From positions 14,226,059-14,290,058 of the forward strand of contig VZDJ01007747.1 in the NCBI GenBank assembly GCA_008694505.1: a DNA stretch of 64,000 nucleotides, written 5' to 3'. Both the position numbers and the translations under genes were made by a program. The stretch is from Cyanoderma ruficeps. Its lineage: Eukaryota > Chordata > Aves > Passeriformes > Timaliidae. Positions 26,351 through 38,275 of this stretch are shown here, in pieces. The notes under the pieces were generated by a model that searched no databases, was not told the origin of the DNA, and saw only the letters and a program-made list of their open reading frames with translations. The stretch's first letter is position 1. Each line of letters opens with the position of its first letter.

Positions 26351-26428
26351 GTGTGACTCTAAGCAAGTATTTTTTATATTATAAGGTCTTTGGCCTTTCA
26401 TCTGTTAAATGGGGACATTTCTAATTGC
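26351..26428 (+). mobile_element. MIR-like SINE remnant
   Basis: The plus strand reads GTGTGACTCTAAGCAAGTA, then a decayed stretch, then TTGGCCTTTCATCTGTTAAATGGGGACA. These correspond in order to the two best-known parts of the mammalian-wide interspersed repeat (MIR) family 3' half: the TGACCTTGGGCAAGT segment and the CCTCATCTGTAAAATGGGGA segment. MIR-type SINEs are ancient tRNA-derived elements shared across amniotes and survive only as short fragments in birds. The upstream boundary is uncertain, and a faint extension to about 26320 is possible. The order and spacing of the two blocks argue against a chance match, but the length is small. Confidence 0.6.
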
Positions 26429-27216
26429 TTCTTCTTGCCATTTTTTCTATCTTTTCCTATATTTAGATTTGGATTATTAGCTCTAGAACGAGAACAGCAA
26501 CTAACTTCAAAAAAGTGCAGTATGCATACAGTGGAGCCCTCTGTATTGTTGATATAGCTGGATGGTAACATAGAGCAAATATCTAATAATTCTTAGTCAA
26601 TTTTTCATTATATAAACAGTTTTCCCACAGATCAAAATATTTATTCTTTTCTGGGCTTAGTTAAGCAGAGATGAGAAGTAAATAGTGGACCTAATATTGA
26701 AAACACTTTGGGGGTTTTTGCATCTGTGCTGATTTGAATCTCTTGATGTTATGCTTTCTTTACAGCTAAAATGATTATTTTATGGTTCATGTTAGGGTGC
26801 AGCGAAAATTTCATGAGTTAAATCGTACTTGAAAAATGTTGTCTATGCATGGAGGATTCTCCTGACAGCTGAGCTGGGAATATTTCTGCCACTGAAGAAT
26901 CCAATTTCTTTAGCCACCTTTCTTCAACAATATCAAAGCCAGTATCTTTTTTCATGTAGAATACTTTGTGCACTGCTAGAGGTTTGCAATTCTTAAAACC
27001 TCAGAGGTTTCTGATAAACATTCAGATAACAATAAGCTTGCTAAATTCATTTTATAATCTCATTAATCTGTGGCCATGTTTCCAGTTCAGTTTGGAGAAT
27101 GGCTGAGAGTACCACTGTGCTGCATTGCTTAAATATCATCATGTTTGTTTGGTTGCTTATTGTGAATAACTGTCATTATCTCTGAGGTATTGCACAGATT
27201 TTCAGTTTTTGGAAGT

Positions 27217-27263
27217 TCTTATTTTGATCACTCAACATTCTCAGTTGAGTGATCAAAATAAGA
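27217..27263. repeat. Perfect 20-bp inverted repeat with 7-nt loop
   Basis: TCTTATTTTGATCACTCAAC (27217-27236) is followed by the loop ATTCTCA (27237-27243). Its exact reverse complement GTTGAGTGATCAAAATAAGA occupies 27244-27263. All 20 pairs match. The sequence is not a simple repeat, and the arms are not recognisable transposon termini. The stem is too short for a normal animal pre-microRNA. Confidence 0.95.
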
Positions 27264-28854
27264 TCAGGATTTTTTTTCTTGTATATTCTTTCATTCCTTA
27301 ATTAGGAAAGTAGAAAGTTTTGTAGAAATCCTTTCCATAAAGCATTGTTGGCCCATCTTTTGCACAAAATGAATCAAGAGTCCCATGTAAATCACATCAT
27401 AGAAGTGTTATCCTGTCAGGACATAACTTAGACAAGAACTTTAGGCGCACTAACTATTTACACCTGCGTCAACATTTGTCATTGGTTTGCAATGTAGGCA
27501 AGTCCAAACTATCTGAACACTGAAATATGGGTGTCCCACCTACCCTGGCAGTGAGTCTGCAAAGCCAGTTCCAGGCACACAAGAAGGGACACTGCACAAA
27601 GTAGATGTGGATTAGTAGCAATGGGGAGGACACACCAAACTTGTCTACACATAACCTGTATTCTGGCATTGTAGAAGTGAGTCAGGAAGCAATGAGAAAA
27701 CACTTTTCAGGGTTAGGAATTTTCAGTCCACAATCCATCCCCCTTGGCAAAATGTGGTTTATGCAGAATCCTCCTGATTCCTCTGTATGCCGCGCTGTTC
27801 CCTCAGCTTTTTCCTCTCTCTCCAAGAACTAATGAGACAAATATCCTTATTCACACCTGCTCCTAGAACAACTCTAAGAGGTTAAAAAAGCAACCAACCA
27901 TACAGAAGGTACTGACTGGCTCTTTTACAGTGTCGGGCCGCAATATTCTTGGTCTGTACAGTTTTCAGGTGATTCAACTTCTACATTCTTAGCAAATCTC
28001 TAGTTAGCACAAGCAAATTGAAATTCCCAGAGACTAGCAACATCCCCAAATATATGTCAAATTTTGCCATTTTTCAGAGGGTCAATGACAAAAATTCAAT
28101 GTCTCTTCCTTTAAGATTTCAGCTGCCTGCTTATGAGAGTTGAAGGTGTCTGACAAACCTAATTGTATGTATTCCTGCTCTATGGGGATGAAACAAGGCT
28201 GACGATTTTGTGGTTTTGGGGGAAGGATCTTTGACAGTGGGAAAGTGCTAGCTTATTGAAATGTTAAGTTCTTTCCTCAAAAGTCATTAAGAAAATGATG
28301 ACTGAAAGTTTTGAACTAAAGTGGAGCATAACTCAGTCATTGCTCAAATAAAATAATGCCAAATAGAATAAAACATAGTTAGACCTCAAGACATGTTCTT
28401 TACTTCCAGGATATTAATGGCAAGTGATGAAGATTCAGCAATCATGCTTTTCAATTTAGAGTACGTTCATCATTCTGAGTGTGTTAAAGAAAGTGAGGGA
28501 AGACAAATACTAACTTTAATCAGCTCTACGTGGCCAGATACTCTTGATTTGTGGTTCTGATTGATGTGTCTATATCCATTCTTAAAATAGTTTTATTCAC
28601 TGGGGCTTCCTTGGAAATGAAATCTCAGAAAAGTCTTGCATGTCAGCAGCAAGAGTCTAGTCAAAACTATTCTGCCACTATTTCTGTGGAGTAGTTTCAG
28701 GATTATTTCCAATTTTTATGATATTCTGCATCCCCTGAGTTACTCAGTACTACAAAAATATGTGTAATGTGTTGAATAAGTTTAAATAATGTTCTTTAGC
28801 TTTAACATAAAATACAAAAGAATAATTAGAAACTTTTTATGGAAAAGGTAAGTT

Positions 28855-28870
28855 AAAAAAAAAAAAAAAA
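28855..28870. repeat. Poly(A), 16 bases
   Basis: Uninterrupted A run followed by CAAAAAACCC. No retroposon body was recognised upstream. Confidence 0.85.
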
Positions 28871-30159
28871 CAAAAAACCCGTGCATTTAAAGTACATTGC
28901 CCAGCAGATAGTAGTATTGAAACAAATTAAATCAGTGGGACCTCTTTTCTGTTTACTTATATTTCAACCCAAGTAGAGATGCTTGAAATGGTTTTTTATG
29001 TCACAGTTTGGGGTACCTTTGTTTAAATTATTGAGAATCAAGGTCTGAAATTGCAGAAAACATTACCCTTGTATTTTTTGAAAAACAGGCAAGCCCTCTG
29101 AGGCAACAAAAATCAGTGGCATCGCAATTTTTTAAGCATTTTTCACTAAGTATGTGCTTATTGTGTGTGTTTTAATTTAATTTATGTGTACTTGATACAG
29201 TAATAGTATTTATATAGTGCTTCTGATATTGTCTTCAAGTGTAATTATATCTGAGGCATTCTGAATCCATATTTTTGTTGGTTTGTGTGCTATTTTTAGG
29301 AATGGCTTACAAATTTCCGACAAATGTGATGTCAAACCCCGTAGCCCCCATATTGTGCTAATTTAAAGACCCCTGGATATACTACATACAGGTTGAAAGA
29401 AGTGTTTCACTTAGGAAATGGTTTGACATCAGAAATTCCTTTGGCACCCCTGAGACTCCCTTAATTTTCTGGGAAGAAAGAATATAGGAAGATTGTTAAT
29501 ATCTGTCTGAGGAAATAAGTCAGCAAATTTATGAATTATAAAAGTAATACTATTATATTAGCATGAAGGATTTTCCAGTTGGAAGTATTTTGTCTAGGAC
29601 AAGCTAGTGAGTTGGAATGGTTGTACCACCCATGTATTAAATCTTTTCAGATTAACCGCTTGCATGTGACATTCATAGAAGTCCACAGTTCTTGGAAGCA
29701 GTGCTTACATTTAAGGGAAGCAGACAATTTCAATTGGCACATTTACAGACTTTATCCATGTGCATGGCTGTAGTTGCTGAGTGCAGTGTGAGAGATACAG
29801 CCAATTGCTGCAATAAAACTGAACTCCCTAAGATGATAGCCATTGGCCACAGCACTTTTCAAATAAGCCCAAGATGTTCGCAGGCAATTTGTGGAGAACA
29901 GTAAACTGAAAATGTTCACAGGATATGTGGCACTAGGAGGTTACCAAAGTTCAGTGGTGTTTAGAATTCATTGCCTTAGAACGAGTTACTGCAGAGGTTC
30001 AGTACCATATGATCTCTTGGCCATTTTTGTGTGCTATATTGACATCCAGTTAAAGCAATTTTATAAGAGCATGTGCTTGCATATGCCATGTGTAAATTTT
30101 GCTGAGGAAAACACCCTTGAAAAAAGTACAGTAGGCTTAAAATAAGAAGTTACAGAGAG

Positions 30160-30480
30160 AGAAACCATTTCATTTCAGGACATCAATTAACACTGATTTG
30201 CACTGGAGTGTGTTTGAAAGTACATGCGATATTCACATGCCAAATGAATTCATTAAAGACCAGTGTGATTACAGTGAATGTCAAATGAATTAATAACAAT
30301 GGGACCTTTAAGTGTTACCATTAATTTCACAGTGTGTTGCTGTTTTATACTTATGGGCTCTGAAGCTAAATGACACTCTACAGTTGCCCTAGTAGATTAA
30401 TTGTGCATTAATAATCTATGGGTGGGCCAGCAATCTGGTGGGCACTTACATTTCATTGACACTTGGATACTAAAGATCAT
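30160..30480. promoter_or_regulatory. Candidate conserved non-coding element
   Basis: Repeat-free block with words recurring on a short scale: CAAATGAATT at 30241-30250 and again at 30282-30291, CATTAA, GATTAATTGTGCATTAATAA, and CACAGTGTG. The ordered mix of homeodomain-like ATTAA cores with balanced flanks is typical of vertebrate conserved non-coding elements. No open frame spans it. Conservation is inferred, not shown. Confidence 0.3.
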
Positions 30481-30781
30481 AATTTCCAGTTTTCAGTCAG
30501 GAAAGCTATTTTAGTTTTAAAATAGGCTCACATCATTTCTTCTAGATGAGATTAGAGTTTGTTGAAAGTGTTAAGTTTTTGAATTCTAGGTCCACATTAA
30601 AAATTAAGTGTGATTAAAAAGGTAAACCTTTGATTGTTTGGTTTTTTCTGTACATAGCTCTCCACGTGTGAAATATGTCAGTGATTTCTGCCTGCAAGTA
30701 GAAATACTGGTCTGTTCAGGGCATTTCTTTTGCTACCTAATATTTGAGACTATTTGAGTTGATCTTTGCTTTGGATGGGGG

Positions 30782-30796
30782 GTTGTTGTTGTTGTT
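30782..30796. repeat. (GTT)n short tandem repeat
   Basis: Five GTT units seen directly after a G-rich GGGGGG run. Confidence 0.85.
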
Positions 30797-32230
30797 TCTG
30801 TTTATTTGTTTGGGGTTTGGGAAGGTTTTTTAGTCAGACGTTGTTAGGATATTTAGGTCAGTTAACTTTACACTGTTAAAAATGTGTGCTTCCATTCAGA
30901 CTTTAGAAAGAACATACCAGTTATGTACCCAATATTTTTATATGCCATGCCCTAAAAGAAATGGAACACAGCTTAAATGAGAGGTAAGAAAGAGAAACTT
31001 TTTTAGTTTCTCTTTTTTTCTTTTTTTAGAAGACTAAGTTGTATATTTTTATTCTGAAGTATTGTATTTTGTTGTCTTATAGGGAAGTGAAAAAATCTGA
31101 AAACAAGATACCCTGATGTCAGGGGTTTTTTTAGTCTTTTTTTGTTTGCTTGCTTGTTAGTTTTTTAAGTAAGGCAATTGATCTCAGACTTATTTAGGAG
31201 TTGGATATGTGTGTGTAAAAATGTATGCTATTGGACATGACCCTTGTACAGATGTCTAAAAGCTCTTTTGGATACTGTCATAAAAAGGCAGCTTAATCAG
31301 TCAATAATTCATCTAGAATAGCACATTCCCACTTCATTTGTACATTTGTGAATAAGCCAGAGTGTGCTACATGATTGTAGTCTTCATGAAAATTTGTCAT
31401 AACTCATTACACTGCTAATAAGCCATTCATAAAATATGATTATCATATAAGTCATTAATCTAATTTACTAATCATCTAGGTATTGCTCTTCTCTCTGCCT
31501 CAGTTCTTTAGAAAGAGATATACACATAATCAATGAGATATTCTATTTATGTCTCAATTGGAGTTGATAAATGGGCCATCAATTACATATTTTCAATTTC
31601 ATCCATTAAACATTCTTCATATCAAGCTTCATATGACAGACTCTTAAAGAAGACATAGGAATGCACTTCAGACTACTTTAAAGTTTAAAATTAGAAAAAA
31701 ATATTGTAATCCTGAAGTTCTTTCTAAATCTAGGAATGTTCCACCTGTTAAACAAAGTAGTCGGACTCAGAAACATCCTTTGTGTGTTAAACATAGTGGT
31801 GAGCAGATACTGCCAGTTTGTGGTGATGTCACACAGAATACAGACACAGAGGTACACAATGCACAGTTTGGACCTCACATCCTGAGACTGCATATGCAGA
31901 AAGTGCAGGAAATAGAAGCCAGATCATCAATCAAGCTTTATACTTTTAAGATCTTCTTGATCTGTACAGTGTTGTGCATTCCATTATATTAATCAAATAT
32001 TTTTTTGCATAACACTGGTGAATTGCAGGAAAAAACATAATCTTATTTTGGATTTTCTTGAAATCAAAATATGCATTCACAAATTCCCTATTCTTTGCCT
32101 GCTGGTTTTTTATGCTTCTACATATTTACATTTGTGTTTGAGTTAGCAAGTGGATATTTTCACTTGTTCAAGCTCATTCAAGGAAAAAATTAGCAAAAAA
32201 TACTTTGCAATTTCCATATTTTATTCTAAG

Positions 32231-32266
32231 TGTATATATAAATACACACACACATATATATATGTA
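32231..32266. repeat. (TA)n-(CA)n-(TA)n microsatellite
   Basis: TGTATATATAAATAC, then ACACACACACA, then TATATATATGT. The three-part structure is visible directly. Confidence 0.85.
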
Positions 32267-34379
32267 TTCCTCCTGCTAGAGGTGTCTATAAGTCCATTCC
32301 TTGGGCTATCTGGACAATATTTCATGTATTTGTTAAATTCAAATGGATTTCCCTTGACACGGAGATGCAGGATAATCTTTCAATTGGAAGGGGTTGTGTA
32401 AGTTTTTCACCCATTCTATCATTTTGTGACACTTTTCTTACATTTGGATACCATCTGCCTCCAGCCTCCCTATTCATTAGCAACAGCTTTGTGCCCACTC
32501 AGTCCCAGTACCACTGACAGTGTGACAGGCTCTTTGGAAACTAAATATTGCTCTATATTTGTTGAGAATATTAGAAGCAGTGGCAACTGTCTCTTCCTCT
32601 GCAGCTGATAGCAGTTGGGCTGTTCAGCCTACTGAAGTTTAAGACAAGCAATGCAGGAGTAAATTCCCAGTTTTGCCCTTAAAACAGAGAACAGTCTTTT
32701 CTGTTTGTCTTGTGTTCCTTCTCCTCTGGCAGGACACCTACCTCCTATCCCTGTCCTCTTTCATGAAATGAAGGCCTACCTAGTAACGTATCTGAATTAC
32801 AAATAATGAACAAATCTGGTATCTGGCTGAAGGTTTCCTTTAATTTCCTCTAGTAGTTTGTACCTCAGCAGTATCATCTAGGTAGTTAGCAAAGATCTCA
32901 ATTTGGGTTCATTATTCATGAGGGTTTTCACTTTTGAAGATCAGCTGCATCCTCTGTATAAACAATATATTTATGTTGCATAAAGTAACTGTTCTGGGGA
33001 TGAGTGGGGAGATGGTTTCCTATTTAAAAATACTGGATCAGAACCATGTGTATATTCCAGTGAGGGAGCTCAGAAGCATTCCAAAGTAGAATTCCATTTT
33101 AGACAAAGTTTTGATTTGAATACTTTGTCAGAGAATAGTGCTCTTGGGTCTTTCAGGGTTCTGGCCATGAGTCACTATTCCTTCTGCATGCAACATGCTC
33201 ATTAAAGAGGAAGAAAAGAAAAAGAAAAAAAAAATAAAAAAGGAAAAGTTTATCTTCCCTTGAAGCCATGAATATGACCCTCAGAAAACTGTCAAAATTT
33301 TTCTCTTTTTTTCCAGCTTTGCCATTTTTCATTTTATTTTTCACAGTAAATTCTTCAATATATATTTACTATTTGGAGTTTTCTCCTCACTGCTCTATAA
33401 CTTGGAATAGATAGGACTTCCATTAAGATAAATAGTTAAAAAGACATAAAAGGAAGCAAATCTTTGTCCAAGATACAGGGAAAATAGAATTATCTGAAAC
33501 ATAACAATGTTCATTTTTTTTTGAGAGGTTTCAAAGTGAATTGGGAAAATCCTGTGCTAAACCTTCTAACTTGAGCTGTAAGAGATTTTTTCATACATTG
33601 AACTACTAGATCCTAGCAGAATGAATAAAGTCAGTGCAGTGTGCATATGTTTTTATCATAATTTAAAATAAAAACAGTCCTCATTTACTGGGGGGAAGGA
33701 GCATATTAACATAGAAGTAGGATACACAGAAGAAAACTGCAGTTTTGTTTTTAAGTGACTGAGTGAACTTGAGAAAAAAAAACCCAAACAGGAAAAACTT
33801 CCATCTTTTACAGTCATGAGAACAGACATGTGCAGCTCTGTTAGAATCTGGATACTCACCAGGGATCTTACTGGCTCAATGCATCAAGAAGAAATGTCTG
33901 TCAAGCTCCTACAAACTTTGGTTTCCCAAACAACTGCCATATGCCAGAACTAACTGCATAAAGGCACTATGAATCAAGCGTCAACATTGTGAGGTTTAAG
34001 GATGTTTGTAGATTTTCTTTAAAACAGGCTCCATTAAACCTTTTCCATTTCATCTATTTCCCAGGCAGGTCACAACAGCAGCAGAATGCTCAGTAATGCA
34101 CATTTAATCCTTTATTCTTTTGGTTTGGTGATATTTCTATTAGAAGAGCTTCAGGTCTGATTCTGATGAATCACAACACTCTATCCTATCCAGGAAGGCA
34201 TTAACCAGACTGACAGCAATCTCTGCACTACTACAGTACATCCTTACTGCTTGTGTTTCTTCCAGTATGAAAAATAGTTCCCTGCCTGCTGCAAAGCAAG
34301 TATTGTCATTAAAACAACACTTAAACAAGCCTCTCTCTGCACTAAATGTCTTAATGCTATCAGCCTAACAGTTCTTTGG

Positions 34380-36300
34380 GATTGCTGAAAGCTCTAGGGT
34401 GGAAGAGTGCTTTATTTTTGCCTTAGACTGGCAGACTTCAATTCCCACAGACAATCAGCTACACCCTCTTTGTGAGCCTGCGCATCAGGCAGCCCATACA
34501 GAGGCACTGTGTCAAATGGTTAAATAAATAAATAATGTGCCTTTGGGCCTGGAGCCAAAAATGCTCTCCCCTTGCACCAGTGTGAAAGGTAGTAGGAAAA
34601 GATTCTTCTGTTCTACTACTGATGAAAAAGCAAAGACGGTAAGCTCGGCTTGTCTCTTCTCTAATACTACATCAGAGCAGCTCATGATGTGGTGTTAAAT
34701 ATGTCTGAAATCTCCTTATTTTTCCAAGCCTGTTTACTGATGCATCCCAACACAGATGGAACCTTTCTTCCTGCACATATTAATTCATTTGTTATTTATG
34801 CACTTCTGATCTTTGTGACATTTTGTCCTTTGGCCTGCTACCAAGTCATTTTTTATAGATGTTCTGAGAAAAGGTGGCCCTTGCCCTGCAGAGAGCCTCA
34901 CAAATCCCTGACACACACATATGCATTTTTTATTGTTCTCACATGTTACTCAACAGTGTGCACTCTTCCTGCTTTACAGCAGAGCAGATGGGTTCCTGCA
35001 TAGCATGAAACAGATGAGATGTTCAAATCGATTGTTTTATCAACAACCAGTTGTAGATAAAAATCATTTTAATGAGTGAAATTAATGATGTTTGCAAACA
35101 TGGTGTTAATTAAAGAACATAGCTTGGTCTTTTTTTCCCTCCTTTTTTCCCCCTGCACACAATTTTTGTTACCCATGACATCTTTCATTATTGACTCATG
35201 CCCCAAAGAAAAGGCGATTAAAATCTGCTTTTGTTTGATGTAGCTCTTATTGAAGAAAGAAATAGATCTTTCTGAAGCTTCCTGGTGAGATGAAAGTCTA
35301 ATTATCTCCACAAATGAAAGGAAAAGCTTTAATTAGGCCTGTGCTGAATCTGCGCACTGTGAATTTGTGCATTGTGATGGATGGAGCTCACATCTCCTCA
35401 GTGACTGCAGTTGAAATAATGAAGAAGGAGAAGAGGTAGCCTGGTCCCATGATTCAGCTGGCGGAGCAGACTTGGAGGTACACCTGTGTTGTGAGAGCGT
35501 GCCCAGAGCAGCTGCCACAGGCCATGTTTCTGTGCAGTGCATTCGGCTGTTTTACAGCCTCCTCCTGAGCTTTGATCTCTTTTCAGACAGCAGGGGTCCT
35601 AACAAATCAAGCTTTTCATGTTTCCCTCAGTTTCACTCTCTTTTGCTTTACCATTCATACTTGAACTCCAAAGAGGACGGATAAGATATTGTCTTTTTCT
35701 GAATCAATTTGATCAGCAGCGGACATGACTGAAGTGGGCATTTTGTCTTTTGTGGTGTTTTAGGGCTGACTGTGGGGTAAAGGCTGCTAAAGAATCGGAA
35801 ATTGCATTTATTTATTTTGCCATTTAATTCACTATTTATGGTCTTAACAACCTTTATGCATAACACTTGATTTGCTATGCCCTTCTTTTTTACAATGCTG
35901 TAGTGTCTACCCAGTCAGAAAAGGTGATACTATTCTGGGATAGTATTAGTCTGCTAATAATGGTCCCCAGAGAGAAATCTGAATTGTGACAAATAATGCA
36001 CTATTCCACATTTTCTAATATTTCTGATCTATTTTTACCGTGTTGCATGCAGTTTACTCTGTCTTCATGTAGTCCACCTGATATCAGGAAGGTCAAACCA
36101 TTACTTACTCACTTCACTTGCAGCCAGCATATTCTTCTTTTTGAGTCACAAAGCGCCTTTGACTTCAAGGGCAGTCAAGGAGTTTACGTCCACACCTTTG
36201 TGGGCAGGATAGCAATAAAAGCAGGAAGATGCAATTAAAGTCAAAGTCAAATCAGCATCAACAATCTAACATTTTACAATTTCTGTCAGTATTTTCTGTG
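34380..36300. promoter_or_regulatory. Cluster of candidate conserved non-coding elements
   Basis: About 1.9 kb free of recognisable repeats apart from a short (TAAA)n, with higher complexity than its flanks. It includes TTAATTAA (35106-35113), TAATTA (35299-35304 and 35330-35335), TGACTCA-type AP-1 words near 35192 (TTGACTCATG), repeated TCAAAG/GTCAA words around 36159-36252, and a CAGCTG (35509-35514). Frames such as 34689-35003 plus and 35333-35542 minus cross it with no protein signature. The texture suggests distal regulatory DNA. This is inference. Confidence 0.28.
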
Positions 36301-38103
36301 TTGTTTAGAATTTATTACTTTAATTGTGTAGCCTCTGGAGCTGAGGAGCTTAGCAGTCAACTGGAAGCATGCAGAAATAGAAGGATATGGGATAAATGAC
36401 AATGCATCCCCTGTTGATTTGTTTATTTAAAAAAAGAATGCATCTGAAAAAAACCAGCAATGCTGTCTTTCAAAGCAAACATTTTGGGAAGTCTTTTTGT
36501 AGTCTTTTAGCATCTATAAAGCCTGAAATTGTTGAAAGCAAAAGATGCTGATTCTGAGTAATTCAGGAAAGCAGTATTATGGATTTTAATTTATACTGTG
36601 TGAAACAAATCTCTGGTTTTATCTACTGATATTATAAAATTTTATATATTAAATAAAGTTACTTACAAGCTGAAATCTTTCTATGTAAATTTTCTCATTT
36701 GCTTAGAGACCTTGAAGTCAGCTGGTTCTTTTCTTAGTCTAAAATACCTTGGTTTGTTCTTCCTGCCCTCCTCCCTCCAGATCCTTTCCACAATTTCTTT
36801 GTGTAGATTTGTCTCTTTTGTTTATGCCTTTGTAAGTGTCTCCCTAGTGTTAGCACTGAATTCACAGAGCTGAAGTCAGAAACCTGCCTTATACAATATT
36901 CTAATCCTTAGGCCATCAGTGCCGACATCCAAGTCTGGTGCCCTAGAATTACAGGGATGATGGTGAATGTATAAAGGTCCCAAAGCTCAATATAGGAGAA
37001 AAAAGCTGGGGGGAATACTGTAAAACTGAGCACAGGTCTGAAATAGGGGCACAGCCAGGGGGGAGATGAGGAGGCAGTGGAAGTCTTGTTAGACTGCTGT
37101 GCCGAGATGAGGAGCAGATAGTAAATTAAGAACGAGCACTGCAAGAACACATCTGAATCAGACCCTCCAATTAACTGTTCTCTTTCCTTCTTTCAAGTTT
37201 GATTTCCTTTTAACCTTTTATTTTATTCTTTTGATCTCAGCATCTTTTTCTTTTTGTTCAAATGAAGAGCAGTGGTGCAATAATTTTTGTTGAGGAGGTG
37301 CTTTCATTGTCAGCTCCTGTTTCCAAGCACAGCAAGTGATGAACAAGAGCTGGAAATACTCATGCATACTATCAGAATATGGGTGTGAACAAAGTTTGAG
37401 ACCTGGGACAATTTAAAATGAAAACTGTTCTTCCTCAGTTTGTGACAGTGTTGTCTCTATTGCTTCTTAGCTGTTGAGAATCTCAGCAGGTTCTATGTGG
37501 GATTTTGTGTGCATTTGTGCACAAATCATGTTTAGACCAGTGGAAGTTTATGAAAGAAAATATTGCACAAAGTAGGAGCAGTAGTATTTAGCTGTTATAT
37601 GCTGGAAAACAGAAAAAGTGGTCATTGCATTGTAAAGAACCTTGCAACATTCTCCTACACTCCCTCTATTAGGGCAAAGTCCAAATTGCTACATGAAGGT
37701 CTTTGATTAGGGATAGACAGCAAGGTCCCCATGGAGGACTGTTGTGCAGCCAGATGAATGGGTGGGAACTCTAATACACTTCTGTATTAGTAAAGTTATT
37801 GTCATTTCTGCGTATTGCCTGCCAGAACATGCAGTAGTTTAGTCCTTCTTCAAGGTGAGAGTCATTCCAGCTTTGCAAAGCATCTTCAGGAGCTAAACTA
37901 CTGTCTAGCTTGTCACCAGGAAGAGAACTATTGTCTGTTTGGAATTATCCCATCTACTTCCAGGGGCTGTAGAAAGAAAATTGCATTATAGAGGTATTCT
38001 TCTATGAACCCATCATCAATAAAGTCTTGAAAGAGTTGTAAATTCCTGTGATAAGGCCTCCAGAACACGAGGTCTGAGCTTGTGGTTGGTCGTTGGGTTT
38101 TTT

Positions 38104-38140
38104 TCTCAGCATGCTACTTGCTGGCTGGTGCATGCTGAGA
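38104..38140. repeat. Inverted repeat, 11-bp arms, 15-nt loop
   Basis: TCTCAGCATGC (38104-38114) pairs exactly with GCATGCTGAGA (38130-38140). It lies about 135 bp outside the 3' terminus of the minus-strand CR1. Confidence 0.8.
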
Positions 38141-38275
38141 CACATGCATGGTGCTCTCAGTTGATTCCATGTTTATGGTTTTGAAGTTTCCAGAGTGAGA
38201 TAAACACAGACATGCTCACTTCATTGTGAACTTTTGCTAATTTTTAGCTCTGGAATATACATGGGCATGTATTTT

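Larger units (their letters stand above)
26431..38275. other. Unique DNA, no gene seen; several non-coding blocks listed separately
   Basis: Nearly 12 kb without any CR1 or LTR insertion that I can recognise, which is itself notable for bird DNA. Simple repeats occur at 28855-28870 (16 A), 30782-30796 (GTT)n, 32231-32266 (TA/CA)n and 34522-34536 (TAAA)n. Open frames up to 104 codons (34689-35003 plus) are compatible with chance in this composition and carry no family motif. Confidence 0.5.

Noticed and set aside
29327..29431. 12-bp inverted repeat TGATGTCAAACC / GGTTTGACATCA, 81 bases apart, resembling DNA-transposon ends
   Set aside because: Pairing does not extend beyond 12 bases, there is no flanking duplication, and roughly one such match is expected by chance in this length.
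34689..35003. 104-codon plus-strand frame rich in hydrophobic residues
   Set aside because: The hydrophobic, membrane-like look results from T-rich codons. No start context or family match, and it lies inside a candidate non-coding block.
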